From Chitinophaga pinensis (GTDB lineage: Bacteria > Bacteroidota > Bacteroidia > Chitinophagales > Chitinophagaceae): 33,374 nucleotides of DNA. The stretch lies in assembly GCA_945872815.1 (NCBI GenBank), contig CAMCAY010000023.1, forward strand, positions 1 through 33,374. The letters are read 5' to 3'. Shown piece after piece: positions 9,207 through 17,154 of this stretch (the first letter of the stretch is position 1; every line of letters starts with the position of its first letter). A model generated the notes under the pieces. That model was not told where the DNA came from. It was given only the letters and a program-made list of their open reading frames with translations, and searched no databases. The translations under genes and the position numbers were made by a program.

Positions 9207-10688
9207 ATGGGATTATTTACTAAAAAACCATTACACCTGCTATTAAACGAAGCATCAGATGCTGAAAAAGGCATGAAAAGAACATTAAGTGCCGGATCGC
9301 TTGTTGCACTTGGAATTGGGGCTATTATTGGTGCCGGCTTATTTGTAAGAACTGCTGCTGCTGCTGCTCAAAATGCAGGACCTTCAGTAACGCTGGGCTT
9401 TATCATTGCGGCCATCGGCTGTGCATTAGCAGGCTTATGTTATGCAGAACTTTCTTCTTCCATACCAATTTCCGGAAGTGCTTATACTTATACTTATGCT
9501 ACCATGGGTGAATTGCTTGCCTGGATCATTGGTTGGGATCTTATACTGGAATATGCTGTTGGTGCAGCAACTGTTGGAATTGCCTGGAGTGAATATTTAA
9601 ATAACTTATTGGTTGAAGTATTGCATTGGAAACCCATTGCTTATGAATGGTGTCATTCGCCATTTGAACATTCTGTTGCAGATGCTGCTGGAGTGATACA
9701 TACAGGAATAATCAATCTTCCGGCTTTGGGTATAGTAACTGCCTTGAGTTTATTATTGATAAAAGGAACCCAGGAATCCGCTTTTGTAAATGGATTAATC
9801 GTTATAACAAAAGTATCCATCGTAATATTGATTATCATTTTAGGATGGGGATTTATAAACAGCAGTAATCATGCTCCTTATATTCCAGAACCTTCTATAT
9901 ATACCGATCATCAGGGTATCAACCACAATTATGGCGGCATCTTAGGAATTCTTGGAGCTGCGGGTGTAGTATTTTTTGCATTCATTGGATTTGATGCTGT
10001 AAGCACGGCTGCTCAGGAAACTAAAAATCCTAAAACGGCTATGCCTATCGGAATACTTGGCTCTTTGGCAGTTTGCACTGTGTTGTATATATTATTTGCT
10101 CACGTGCTTACTGGTTTGGCTCCTGTAGAATTCTTCAGAACAGACGGCAGAGAAGCTTCTGTAGTGGCTGCCATTAATAAATTTATGCCAGGTTATCATT
10201 GGTTGGGAAAATTGGTTACTGTTGCTATACTTGCGGGATTCTCTTCCGTAATACTTGTAATGTTACTTGGACAAAGCCGTGTTTTTTATTCCATGAGTAA
10301 GGATGGATTGCTTCCTACGTCATTGAGTACCCTTCATCCAAAATTCCAAACACCTTATAAAGCAAATTTAATTATCCTGATTTTAGTAGGTGCGTTTGCT
10401 GCATTTGTTCCCGGAGATATTGTGGGCGACATGACCAGCATAGGAACTTTGTTTGCATTTATTCTTGTATGTGCTGCGGTTATAATTTTAAGAAAAACAA
10501 ACCCTGAGTTGCCGAGACAATTCAAAACACCATTAGTTCCTATTGTCCCCATTCTTGGAATCATTGTTTGTGCAGCTATGATATATGGCTTAGGCTGGAC
10601 CAACTGGTTAAGATTATTTGGATGGCTGGCTGTAGGATTTATTTTTTATTTTGGTTATAGTAAGAGGAATAGCAAGTTGAAGGATTAG
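9207..10688 (+). CDS. APC superfamily amino acid permease (CAT type)
   Basis: This 493-residue protein has about 12-14 hydrophobic helices. The N-terminal soluble piece 'EKGMKRTLSAGSLVALGIGAIIGAGLFV' runs into helix 1 with the unwound G-A-G motif that binds the amino-acid backbone in APC transporters. 'SSIPISGSAYTYTYATMGELLAWIIGWDLILEY' follows, typical of the cationic amino-acid transporter branch (YfnA-like). 'AFIGFDAVSTAAQETKNPKTAMPIGI' (about residues 258-284) is the conserved loop after helix 6. Length is normal. It is divergent from the DAACS symporter across a 154-bp gap, and no terminator is apparent after it before the repeat block. Substrate specificity is not readable from sequence. 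Confidence 0.88.
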   Translation: MGLFTKKPLHLLLNEASDAEKGMKRTLSAGSLVALGIGAIIGAGLFVRTAAAAAQNAGPSVTLGFIIAAIGCALAGLCYAELSSSIPISGSAYTYTYATMGELLAWIIGWDLILEYAVGAATVGIAWSEYLNNLLVEVLHWKPIAYEWCHSPFEHSVADAAGVIHTGIINLPALGIVTALSLLLIKGTQESAFVNGLIVITKVSIVILIIILGWGFINSSNHAPYIPEPSIYTDHQGINHNYGGILGILGAAGVVFFAFIGFDAVSTAAQETKNPKTAMPIGILGSLAVCTVLYILFAHVLTGLAPVEFFRTDGREASVVAAINKFMPGYHWLGKLVTVAILAGFSSVILVMLLGQSRVFYSMSKDGLLPTSLSTLHPKFQTPYKANLIILILVGAFAAFVPGDIVGDMTSIGTLFAFILVCAAVIILRKTNPELPRQFKTPLVPIVPILGIIVCAAMIYGLGWTNWLRLFGWLAVGFIFYFGYSKRNSKLKD

Positions 10689-11263
10689 AGAAGTTCAACG
10701 ATTCAAGGGTTCAACGGTTCAACGGTTCAACGGTTTGTCAACCTATTTCAGTACAAGACATAACCTTAAACTATTAAACCATTAAACATTGAACCGTTAA
10801 ACACGCGAAGTGGCTTGAACCGTTGAACACGCGTAGCGAATTAAACCGTTTAATAGCGCCGGTCTGCGATTGGTGATTTTCCATAGGTTAAGGGATTTTT
10901 CCTTTTTCAATTAATGATTTAATATGCTTCTTTCGCTCCATGGCCGCTAGGCCATCCTTTTTTTGCTTGATCAAAAAAGGGAGAAAAAAATCAAGTTCGC
11001 TTAAGGCATTGCCCTGCGGGCACCATTCCAAAAAGCAGGCAATCATTCACACGCTTATAGCTTCGCTTTTTGTTCATTATGCTGCAAGCGAACGAATATG
11101 TAATTGTAGTATTTCTTAAAAGACTCTATCAAATTTAACCTTTAAACCAGCGCAGCGTATTGAACTGTTGAACCTTGAACTATTAAACCGTTAAACACGC
11201 GAAGCGTTGAACTGTTGAACAGTAAAAATTTAAAAACAGACTGTGAAGTCTGTTTTTAAATTT
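10689..11263. repeat. 575-bp gene-free block of 8-bp repeats and inverted copies
   Basis: No convincing protein frame is present. From 10693 to 10740 there are six 8-bp units; four are exactly GTTCAACG (starting at 10693, 10709, 10717 and 10725). From about 10768 to 10855, and again at about 11158-11222, the reverse-complement type (TTGAACCG, TTGAACTG, TTAAACCG) recurs, interspersed with a GC-rich ACACGCGAAGCG-like motif. The 19-mer AACCGTTAAACACGCGAAG is present exactly at 10792-10810 and 11186-11204. The middle (about 10860-11130) has a short hairpin (10940-10955), a CCTTTTTTT/AAAAAAGG near-palindrome and 8-bp arms at 10995-11002 and 11086-11093, but no recognisable gene. It lies between a permease and the convergent GH92 gene, so it is a safe site for repeats to accumulate. 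Confidence 0.85.
10693..10740 (+). repeat. Tandem 8-bp repeat (GTTCAACG)n
   Basis: Six consecutive 8-bp units: four exact GTTCAACG copies, one variant ATTCAAGG (10701-10708) and one degenerate last unit GTTTGTCA (10733-10740). There is no spacer, so it is not a CRISPR. It begins 5 bp after the permease stop codon. The complementary-strand copies downstream could pair with it in a transcript. Confidence 0.9.
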
Positions 11264-11268
11264 TTACT
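11221..11268. terminator. 22-bp perfect inverted repeat at the GH92 3' end
   Basis: Arms 11221-11242 and 11247-11268 are exact reverse complements with a GTGA loop. The outer part is A/T-rich and the inner part holds CAGACT/AGTCTG. The structure would act as an intrinsic terminator from either side. It includes the GH92 stop codon (11264-11266). It separates the mannosidase gene from the repeat block. Confidence 0.8.
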
Positions 11269-14212
11269 CCACCCCTATTTCATCAATAAAAATATGCGTG
11301 TCTCCACCAGCTCCTTCATGCCACGAAGGGAGCTTACCATATTGCTCCGCCTTCAATCTAATATATCGTGCATATTGTTTTGAAAATGTTGCTGCAATCG
11401 TTTTGATTTGAGAATTTAGATCTTCAATCGGCAAATAATTATTTTCACGATAAACTTCTGTAAATTGCTTACCATCATTGGATACTTCAACAACCAATGA
11501 CTTCGGCATCACTATCCAGGAACGGGTGTCCTGTAAAAAATTTGCAGTTAGCTTGGATAGCTCTTTACTTTTTTTCAAATCAATAATTACATCTACGTTA
11601 TTGGATTGATAACCCTGCCAATTGCCCATTCTCCAGTTTAGTGTACCAAATACCCCATCAATTAAACCCAATGCACCGCCTCCATCATATTGCTGTTCAT
11701 ACAACGTATTCAGTTTAACATCCCAATCATTTTTCATTTTTTTAAATACCGAAGTGGTTACAAAACTCTTGTTACCTTTTTTATCAACTGCAATTGCTTT
11801 AACAGTTACACTGTTGTCAATTGTAAAAGGCATTGTATACTTATAACTATTTTTATCAGGAATTGAACCATCCAAAGTGTAGTAAATAATAGTTTTCTTT
11901 TGAAGAGATTTTATTTCTATTTTTTTACTTTCCCTGAATGAGATTCCTCCTCCACTAATAATGGGATTCAATACCAATGATGCATCCTTGATATGAGACA
12001 TCGATTCTTCTTTGTTTGGCTCAGTAAAATAATTCACAGGAGTTGATCCCATAATAAAATGCACCATCCCTCCATTATTAATATCACTAAATAATAAAAA
12101 AGATTTCTTCCATTTTTTTTCAATAGGATTGCTATTCATTTGTAAAGAAGCTGACTGAACAAAATAATTATTACGATTCAGATTGTCTGCTTTGATTGAA
12201 AATGTATTACCATTTTCCAAATGAATAATGGCATTATTAAACTGAGGACTGCCAATCATCATTTTATTTCCGCAAGGATTAACTGGATAAAATCCAAGGG
12301 CGCTCAACACATACCAGGCAGACATTTGACCACAATCTTCATTTCCAATTAATCCATCCGACTCATTCTTATAAAAATCATTCATCACTTTATTTGCGAA
12401 AAATTGTGTCTTATAAGGATTGTCTGTGTAGTTGTATAAGTAAATGATATGATGACTCGGTTCATTTCCATGAGCATATTGCCCAATTAATCCAGTAATA
12501 TCACTCTGTTCTCTTCCGGTTGTTACAGAAACTTCATTGAAGAGCTGATCTAGCTTATTCTCCAGCTTTTTTCTACCCCCAATCATTTCAATATAACCAT
12601 TGATATCCTGCGGAAAATAAAATGAATACTGCCAACTGTTTGCTTCTGTAAAATGATTGTTGACTTCCTTTGGATCAAAGGGACTTAACCAGTCTCCATT
12701 TTTTCTAGGTCTCATACAACCGGTAGATGAATCATATAAATTTTGATAATAACGTGCTCTTTTTATAAATTGTTTATACACCTCTTTATTTCCAATTTCA
12801 TTTGCAAAAAGGGCAATACAGTAATCATCATAAGCATATTCAAGCGTCTTGCTCACACTTTCGTGTTCATCATCAGACAATACCATTCCATTGAATTTAT
12901 ATGATTCCAACCCAAATCGATTTGCATTTGCACTTGCCAACATCGCCTCTAAAGCAAGGTTGACATCAAACCCACGAATCCCTTTTAAATAAGCATCCGC
13001 TATTACCGGAATACTGTGATAGCCTATCATACAATCTGTTTCACAAGATGAAAGCTCCCAAACCGGCAATCTGCCTCCTTGCTGATACTGTACTAAAAAA
13101 GTTTTGATATAATCAAGCGTTCTTTTTTTATCAATGATTGTATATAAAGGATGTGCGGCACGATAGGTATCCCATAATGAAAACACCGAATAATAATCAA
13201 ACCCATCTGCTTTATGAATTTCATTGTCTCGACCTCTGTATTGACCATCTACATCCATATTTATGTTTGGAACAATAGCAGTATGATACAAAGCAGTATA
13301 GAAAATTTTCATTTTTTCAAGATTGGAAACTGTTACTTCAATTTTTGAAAGCTCCTGATTCCAAATATTTTCAGCATTTTTCTTTATCTCATTAAATTTT
13401 TTTGTAGCTACTTCGGCTTGCAAATTATTTTTAGCGCCTTCGATACTAACAGGCGACAAAGCTACTTGTACATACAAGTCATTATCCCCGGCGTCTGCAA
13501 ATCTGAAAAAAGATTTTATATTTTTTCCTGTGGCTTCATTAATACTTACATCTTTAACTACAAAATCGTTTTGCCAAATTCCCGACATTTTTATCGGCTG
13601 AGAAAATTTCATTACAAAATAAACATACTGATTATCTGCCCATGCCTTACTTCTTCGCATACCCGTTACCGTGAAGCTATCTTCAATTTTCAAAGATGAT
13701 TCAATCACTTCATCCCGATGTTTTAAATCTAGAATAACATACTTGCCATGATTATTTTTAAATGTATAATGATGAATACCCACCCTTGTTGTTGCAGTAA
13801 GCTCTACATCAATGTTATCATCCAACAATTTTACACTATAATATCCCGGCGAAGCAGTTTCCTGCTGATGAGAAAATGAAGATCCATAATATCCATTTTC
13901 AGGAGAAACAGCACCATTTCCAGGCATTAAAAGTACATCCCCATAATCGCTGCAGCCTGTGCCGCTTAAATGCGTATGAGAAAAACCATAAATAAAGCTG
14001 TCAGATGTATGATATCCACTACAACCATCCCATCCTTGCAACCGGGTATCAGGACTTAATTGAACCATACCATGAGGCAATGTTGCTCCAGGATATGTAT
14101 GTCCATGACCCCCTGTACCAATAAATGGATTTACATATTGGGTGTAATTTTTTTGGGAGTAAATCTGCGTTGAGATTAATAGAAGTATAAAAAGAAATTT
14201 ATTTTTTTTCAT
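11264..14212 (-). CDS. Secreted GH92 alpha-mannosidase with hexosaminidase-C-like and F5/8C domains
   Basis: This 982-residue exo-alpha-mannosidase of family GH92 is calcium-dependent by family knowledge and trims alpha-1,2-mannose or related linkages from glycans. A signal peptide (MKKNKFLFILLLISTQIYSQ) sends it to the periplasm or beyond. Seen: 'YVNPFIGTGGHGHTYPGATLPHG' at the start of the mature protein, 'SLWDTYRAAHPLYTI', 'GNEPSHHIIYLYNY' and 'NEDCGQMSAWYVLSALGFYPV', all classic GH92 signatures. GH92 proteins are usually about 750 residues. The extra C-terminus holds a chitobiase-C-like segment ('YYTLDGSIPD...VKAIAVDKKG', about 800-850) and an F5/8-type C carbohydrate-binding domain (about 870-982). 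No SusC/SusD pair is nearby, so it is a stand-alone glycan enzyme. Confidence 0.92.
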   Translation of the reverse strand: MKKNKFLFILLLISTQIYSQKNYTQYVNPFIGTGGHGHTYPGATLPHGMVQLSPDTRLQGWDGCSGYHTSDSFIYGFSHTHLSGTGCSDYGDVLLMPGNGAVSPENGYYGSSFSHQQETASPGYYSVKLLDDNIDVELTATTRVGIHHYTFKNNHGKYVILDLKHRDEVIESSLKIEDSFTVTGMRRSKAWADNQYVYFVMKFSQPIKMSGIWQNDFVVKDVSINEATGKNIKSFFRFADAGDNDLYVQVALSPVSIEGAKNNLQAEVATKKFNEIKKNAENIWNQELSKIEVTVSNLEKMKIFYTALYHTAIVPNINMDVDGQYRGRDNEIHKADGFDYYSVFSLWDTYRAAHPLYTIIDKKRTLDYIKTFLVQYQQGGRLPVWELSSCETDCMIGYHSIPVIADAYLKGIRGFDVNLALEAMLASANANRFGLESYKFNGMVLSDDEHESVSKTLEYAYDDYCIALFANEIGNKEVYKQFIKRARYYQNLYDSSTGCMRPRKNGDWLSPFDPKEVNNHFTEANSWQYSFYFPQDINGYIEMIGGRKKLENKLDQLFNEVSVTTGREQSDITGLIGQYAHGNEPSHHIIYLYNYTDNPYKTQFFANKVMNDFYKNESDGLIGNEDCGQMSAWYVLSALGFYPVNPCGNKMMIGSPQFNNAIIHLENGNTFSIKADNLNRNNYFVQSASLQMNSNPIEKKWKKSFLLFSDINNGGMVHFIMGSTPVNYFTEPNKEESMSHIKDASLVLNPIISGGGISFRESKKIEIKSLQKKTIIYYTLDGSIPDKNSYKYTMPFTIDNSVTVKAIAVDKKGNKSFVTTSVFKKMKNDWDVKLNTLYEQQYDGGGALGLIDGVFGTLNWRMGNWQGYQSNNVDVIIDLKKSKELSKLTANFLQDTRSWIVMPKSLVVEVSNDGKQFTEVYRENNYLPIEDLNSQIKTIAATFSKQYARYIRLKAEQYGKLPSWHEGAGGDTHIFIDEIGVE

Positions 14213-14261
14213 TTGTAGAAGGTATATGGTAATGTCTGATAAAGTAAAGAGTGTAATTTAT

Positions 14262-14289
14262 AAAAAAAGCCCGCGATTTACGCAGGCTT
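14262..14289 (-). terminator. Rho-independent terminator of ssb
   Basis: Read on the minus strand, AAGCCTGCG (14281-14289), loop of 5 and CGCGGGCTT (14267-14275) form a 9-bp stem with one G-U pair, running into a T tract (14262-14268). It lies 50 bp after the ssb stop and before the mannosidase start, so ssb and the mannosidase gene are separate units. Confidence 0.8.
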
Positions 14290-14340
14290 CAGAATAAAAA
14301 ATTAAAACAATCAATAAGAAGTTTAATTTATACCGATTGT

Positions 14341-14763
14341 TTAAAATGGAGTTACTTCATCCTCAGATAAACTTGCTGAGTCTTGCTTTTGCATTGGCGC
14401 AGCACCGGTTGCATTCTGCTGATTGTTGTTATTAGAATCTGATGAATTATTGTTTCCCAACAATTGAACATTTTGAACACGCATTCTCAAAGTGGCAGCA
14501 GCCTGTCCTTCTTTATTCGTGTATGGATCTGCTTCAGGAGCTCCTTCAGCATATACGGTTCGTCCCTTTGTAAGATATTGCGAGATGGCTGTTTTATCTG
14601 TCCAATAAGCGCATTCTACCCATGTTGTTCTTTCTTTTTGATTACCCTGACTGTCTTTGTAACGCTCTGAATGAGCAACACTGAAGTTGATTACATTTTT
14701 GCCGTTCACTTCTTTTACGTTGCAATCTTTTCCTAAATTTCCAATAACCTGTAATTTAATCAT
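14341..14763 (-). CDS. ssb: Single-stranded DNA-binding protein
   Basis: This 140-residue SSB coats single-stranded DNA in replication, recombination and repair. Seen: an N-terminal OB fold (about residues 1-105), with 'LQVIGNLGKD', 'NFSVAHSERYKDSQGNQKE', 'WVECAYW' and 'GRTVYAEG', then an Asn/Gln/Ser-rich linker and the acidic tip '...LSEDEVTPF' used for partner binding. Length is normal for a tetrameric SSB. It lies downstream of the XRE/S24 regulator on the same strand, with a 211-bp gap that carries a 13-bp inverted repeat. A terminator follows. A chromosomal rather than phage SSB is likely given the surroundings. Confidence 0.93.
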   Translation of the reverse strand: MIKLQVIGNLGKDCNVKEVNGKNVINFSVAHSERYKDSQGNQKERTTWVECAYWTDKTAISQYLTKGRTVYAEGAPEADPYTNKEGQAAATLRMRVQNVQLLGNNNSSDSNNNNQQNATGAAPMQKQDSASLSEDEVTPF

Positions 14764-14840
14764 AACTGTTTTTTTTAATTGTTAGCGATGTATCTAATTG
14801 TTTCTTGAAATTAATTGGATGAATTCATTTTTATAGTTTA

Positions 14841-14874
14841 TTGTTCATTACTTTTTTGCACAAGTAATGAACAA
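14841..14874. promoter_or_regulatory. 13-bp perfect inverted repeat upstream of ssb
   Basis: TTGTTCATTACTT (14841-14853) and AAGTAATGAACAA (14862-14874) are exact reverse complements around an 8-nt loop. No T tract follows on either strand, so it is probably not a terminator. It sits 78 bp before the ssb start and could be an operator or a leader RNA hairpin. On the minus strand a weak -7-like TACTTGTG lies inside it. Confidence 0.5.
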
Positions 14875-14974
14875 CATTTGAATTTTTGTTTTCATTATAT
14901 TACCTAAATGAATTTTAAACAAACATTACTTATCCTTCCATAATTACTTTTTAACGATAATAGCTTAAAACTTA

Positions 14975-15733
14975 TTAATTCATTTTCTTTTTAAGTGTAC
15001 TTACCTGATCTTGTAAATTGTTGACCAAATTGGCCAAAGAATTTACATCCCAACGTTGTTGCATGGCAACTTTACCAATAACAACCTGGGCTTGCCAAAG
15101 CTCTACAATATCTTCAGCATTGATTTGATAAGGTTGATAATTGGGGTTATCACTTTCTAAAGTAATTTTATTTTTAGCACGACTATTTTTTTGGATACGC
15201 TTATAAACTATTCCTTCATTCCTGCTGACTACAATATAAGCCTGCCCATTTTTTACATCGTCCAAAGATTCTGTTTTTTCTCCCACGATAATGCTACCAC
15301 TTGGAGTTGGCAACATACTGTCACCAATAATTTCAAAGGCCCTGTAATTACCTCCAGTGAGCATTGGTAATGTAAATGTGTTTAATTCATCTATGAATTC
15401 AGCATCAGCATAACTAGCAAGATAACCGGCAGCAGCTTTTACCGGAACAAAATGTATGATGTTTCGATCCGCAGAAAGCATCTTTTGCATTCTTCTTTTC
15501 TGAAGATAGCTACCTGTGTTAATTGAATTGGACAAATCCTTTAACAGTAACTCATCCAATGTAAGCTTAAACATGGAAGCTACTGTCTCCAAAACTTCTA
15601 TTCTCGGGTCTGCTCTTTCTTCTTCATAAGCCCCGATAAGAGAGCGTTTGATGTTAAGTTTATTTGCAAATTCTTCTTGCGTCCAACCCCGCAATTTGCG
15701 AAGGTATTTAAGGTTTAATCCAGCTTTTGACAT
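14975..15733 (-). CDS. XRE-family repressor with LexA-like S24 peptidase domain
   Basis: This 252-residue cytoplasmic regulator has an N-terminal helix-turn-helix (about residues 6-62, 'LRKLRGWTQEEFANKLNIKRSLIGAYEEER') and a LexA/CI-like S24 self-cleavage domain. Ser139 in 'IIGDSMLPTPSG' and Lys178 in 'GIVYKRI' form the expected Ser-Lys dyad, and a candidate Ala102-Gly103 cleavage bond lies in 'KAAAGYLASY'. A heptad-like tail (about 228-252) may help oligomerise. It is divergent from a small membrane protein gene and lies upstream of ssb on the same strand. Two CTAA-N5-TTAG palindromes bracket its promoter, so self-repression is likely. It may be a damage- or stress-triggered switch; a prophage origin is possible but no phage genes are nearby. 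Confidence 0.88.
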   Translation of the reverse strand: MSKAGLNLKYLRKLRGWTQEEFANKLNIKRSLIGAYEEERADPRIEVLETVASMFKLTLDELLLKDLSNSINTGSYLQKRRMQKMLSADRNIIHFVPVKAAAGYLASYADAEFIDELNTFTLPMLTGGNYRAFEIIGDSMLPTPSGSIIVGEKTESLDDVKNGQAYIVVSRNEGIVYKRIQKNSRAKNKITLESDNPNYQPYQINAEDIVELWQAQVVIGKVAMQQRWDVNSLANLVNNLQDQVSTLKKKMN

Positions 15734-15740
15734 AATTAAA

Positions 15741-15753
15741 CTAATTTGGTTAG
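15741..15753. promoter_or_regulatory. Operator O2 (CTAA-N5-TTAG) at the XRE/S24 transcription start
   Basis: CTAATTTGGTTAG on the plus strand has perfect 4-bp outer arms. It lies between the -7 box and the start codon of the regulator, 7 bp before the ATG, covering the expected transcription start. Confidence 0.6.
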
Positions 15754-15755
15754 CA

Positions 15756-15785
15756 CAAATATACTAAACTTTTTAGTTTGCCAAA
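15756..15785 (-). promoter_or_regulatory. Promoter of the XRE/S24 gene (TTTG-N18-TATATTTG)
   Basis: On the minus strand, TTTG (15782-15785) and TATATTTG (15756-15763), separated by 18 bp, match the Bacteroidota -33/-7 promoter. Operator O1 sits inside the spacer and O2 just downstream, so bound repressor would block polymerase. Confidence 0.7.
15764..15776. promoter_or_regulatory. Operator O1 (CTAA-N5-TTAG) between -33 and -7
   Basis: CTAAACTTTTTAG on the plus strand has the same CTAA-N5-TTAG shape as O2, with a 10-bp gap between the two sites (23 bp centre to centre, about two helix turns). This suggests two repressor dimers side by side. Confidence 0.6.
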
Positions 15786-15870
15786 AAAAATATTTTTTTA
15801 GTACATATTCATATTACCTAACCTGCTTATTTAAAATCAGCAATAGAGCCAATAATTAATCTTTACTGCT

Positions 15871-15878
15871 TACTTTTG
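15871..15878 (+). promoter_or_regulatory. -7 box (TACTTTTG) for the four-helix membrane protein gene
   Basis: TACTTTTG matches TAnnTTTG and ends 13 bp before the ATG at 15892. No clear -33 TTTG lies at the 18-bp distance. Confidence 0.5.
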
Positions 15879-15891
15879 TAAAAAAATTATT

Positions 15892-16353
15892 ATGAGTGGA
15901 ATACTTGTTTTACACAGCATCATCAGGTGGGGAGTTTTATTGTGCGGAATATGGGTTATTGCAAATGCTATAACCGGAATAATATCTAAAAGAGCATTCT
16001 CTTCAAATGATGATCGAAGCAATCTTTTCTTTATGATTTTTTGCGACGTTCAGTTATTGTTTGGATTGATATTATTGTTTACCAATGGGTGGATAGACAA
16101 AATAAAATCAGGTATGGGTGAACTAATGAAAGATCCGTATAACAGATTCTTTGTTGTAGAACATGGTATGATGATGATTGTAGCATTAATACTGGTGCAC
16201 ATCGGAAGAAGCAAAGTAAAAAAAGCAAGTCCAGAATCTAAACACAAGAAAATGCTACTGTTTTTTGGTATTGCAATCTTGTTGATAATCATTTCCATTC
16301 CTTGGCCAAATAAGGCTATTGTAGGCAGACCTATGATGAGCTGGTTCAATTAA
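15892..16353 (+). CDS. Small four-helix inner-membrane protein
   Basis: The 153-residue protein has four hydrophobic helices (about residues 5-25, 45-65, 88-108 and 120-140). Histidines occur at 'VLHSIIRW' near the N-terminus and in 'VVEHGMMMIVALILVHIGR' (helix 3 region). Similar Bacteroidota proteins are often auto-named cytochrome b, but no clear heme-binding pair can be shown here, so I do not assign that function. It is divergent from the XRE/S24 regulator and starts a unit with surE, which begins 12 bp after it ends. It could share control with the divergent regulator, since the operators lie about 115-150 bp away (inference). Confidence 0.75.
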   Translation: MSGILVLHSIIRWGVLLCGIWVIANAITGIISKRAFSSNDDRSNLFFMIFCDVQLLFGLILLFTNGWIDKIKSGMGELMKDPYNRFFVVEHGMMMIVALILVHIGRSKVKKASPESKHKKMLLFFGIAILLIIISIPWPNKAIVGRPMMSWFN

Positions 16354-16365
16354 AATTAAAACAAC

Positions 16366-17154
16366 ATGGCAATAGCCCAAAAAAAAGAACCAATCATACT
16401 AATTACCAATGACGACGATATAACGTCTAAGGGTATACGAAGTTTGGTAGAGGCAGTAAAAGGATTGGGAAAAGTTGTGGTGGTAGCTCCAGACAAACCT
16501 CAAAGTGGTATGGGGCACGCTATTACAATTGGCTCTCCCCTTCGAATGAACAAATTGAATATTTTCGGTGATGTGGAAGCATGGCAAACAAGCGGTACTC
16601 CTGTTGATTGCGTTAAATTAGCCGTTGATAAAATTCTGCACAGAAAACCAGATATCTGTCTTAGCGGTATCAATCATGGTGCGAACCACTCTATCAATGT
16701 AATATACAGTGGCACTATGTCTGCTGCAATGGAAGCCTCTATTGAAGGGATTCCGAGCATCGGATTTTCTTTGATGGATTATAAATTTGATGCTGATTTT
16801 GATGCATCAAAAGAAATTGTTCATAAAATAGTATCAGAAATTCTTCGCATGAAAAAAGTGGACAAGCATTTATTGCTGAATGTAAATATTCCTGCAGTCC
16901 CAATGAAGAAAATCAAAGGCATTAAAATCTGTAAACAATCTTATGCCAAATACGACGAGGCTTTTGACGAACGCATAGACCCGCAAGGAAAAAAATATTT
17001 CTGGCTTACCGGCATATTCAAAAACTTTGACAAAGGAAAAGACACGGACGTTTGGGCACTGAAAAATAATTATGTAAGTGTTGTGCCTGTTCAATTTGAC
17101 CTTACCAACTATACACTTAAAACACAATTAGAAAAAAGCAACTTGTTCAAATGA
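16366..17154 (+). CDS. surE: 5'/3'-nucleotidase SurE
   Basis: This 262-residue SurE enzyme removes phosphate from nucleoside 5'- or 3'-monophosphates and may also act on short polyphosphate (family knowledge). Seen: 'ILITNDDDITSKGIRSL' at residues about 11-27 with the metal-binding Asp pair D16-D17; 'APDKPQSGMGHAIT' with the active-site Ser region; and 'SGINHGANHSINVIYSGTMSAAMEASI', the most conserved SurE box. The usual Gly of the NDDG motif is Asp18 here. Length is normal. It follows the small membrane protein by 12 bp and its stop overlaps the next start by 4 bp (ATGA), so the three genes are probably one operon. Confidence 0.92.
   Translation: MAIAQKKEPIILITNDDDITSKGIRSLVEAVKGLGKVVVVAPDKPQSGMGHAITIGSPLRMNKLNIFGDVEAWQTSGTPVDCVKLAVDKILHRKPDICLSGINHGANHSINVIYSGTMSAAMEASIEGIPSIGFSLMDYKFDADFDASKEIVHKIVSEILRMKKVDKHLLLNVNIPAVPMKKIKGIKICKQSYAKYDEAFDERIDPQGKKYFWLTGIFKNFDKGKDTDVWALKNNYVSVVPVQFDLTNYTLKTQLEKSNLFK

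Noticed and set aside
10693..10740. Short direct repeats that might be a CRISPR array
   Set aside because: The 8-bp units are in tandem with no spacers and no cas genes are present.
10920..11100. Possible decayed gene or tRNA in the middle of the repeat block
   Set aside because: No reading frame of useful length and no cloverleaf pattern could be made out; only short hairpins.
13418..13699. 93-residue reading frame antisense to the mannosidase gene
   Set aside because: Shadow frame inside a well-supported gene with no independent evidence.
14782..14797. TTAG-N8-CTAA near the ssb start as a third XRE/S24 operator
   Set aside because: The half-sites face the other way and the spacing differs from the two real-looking operators.
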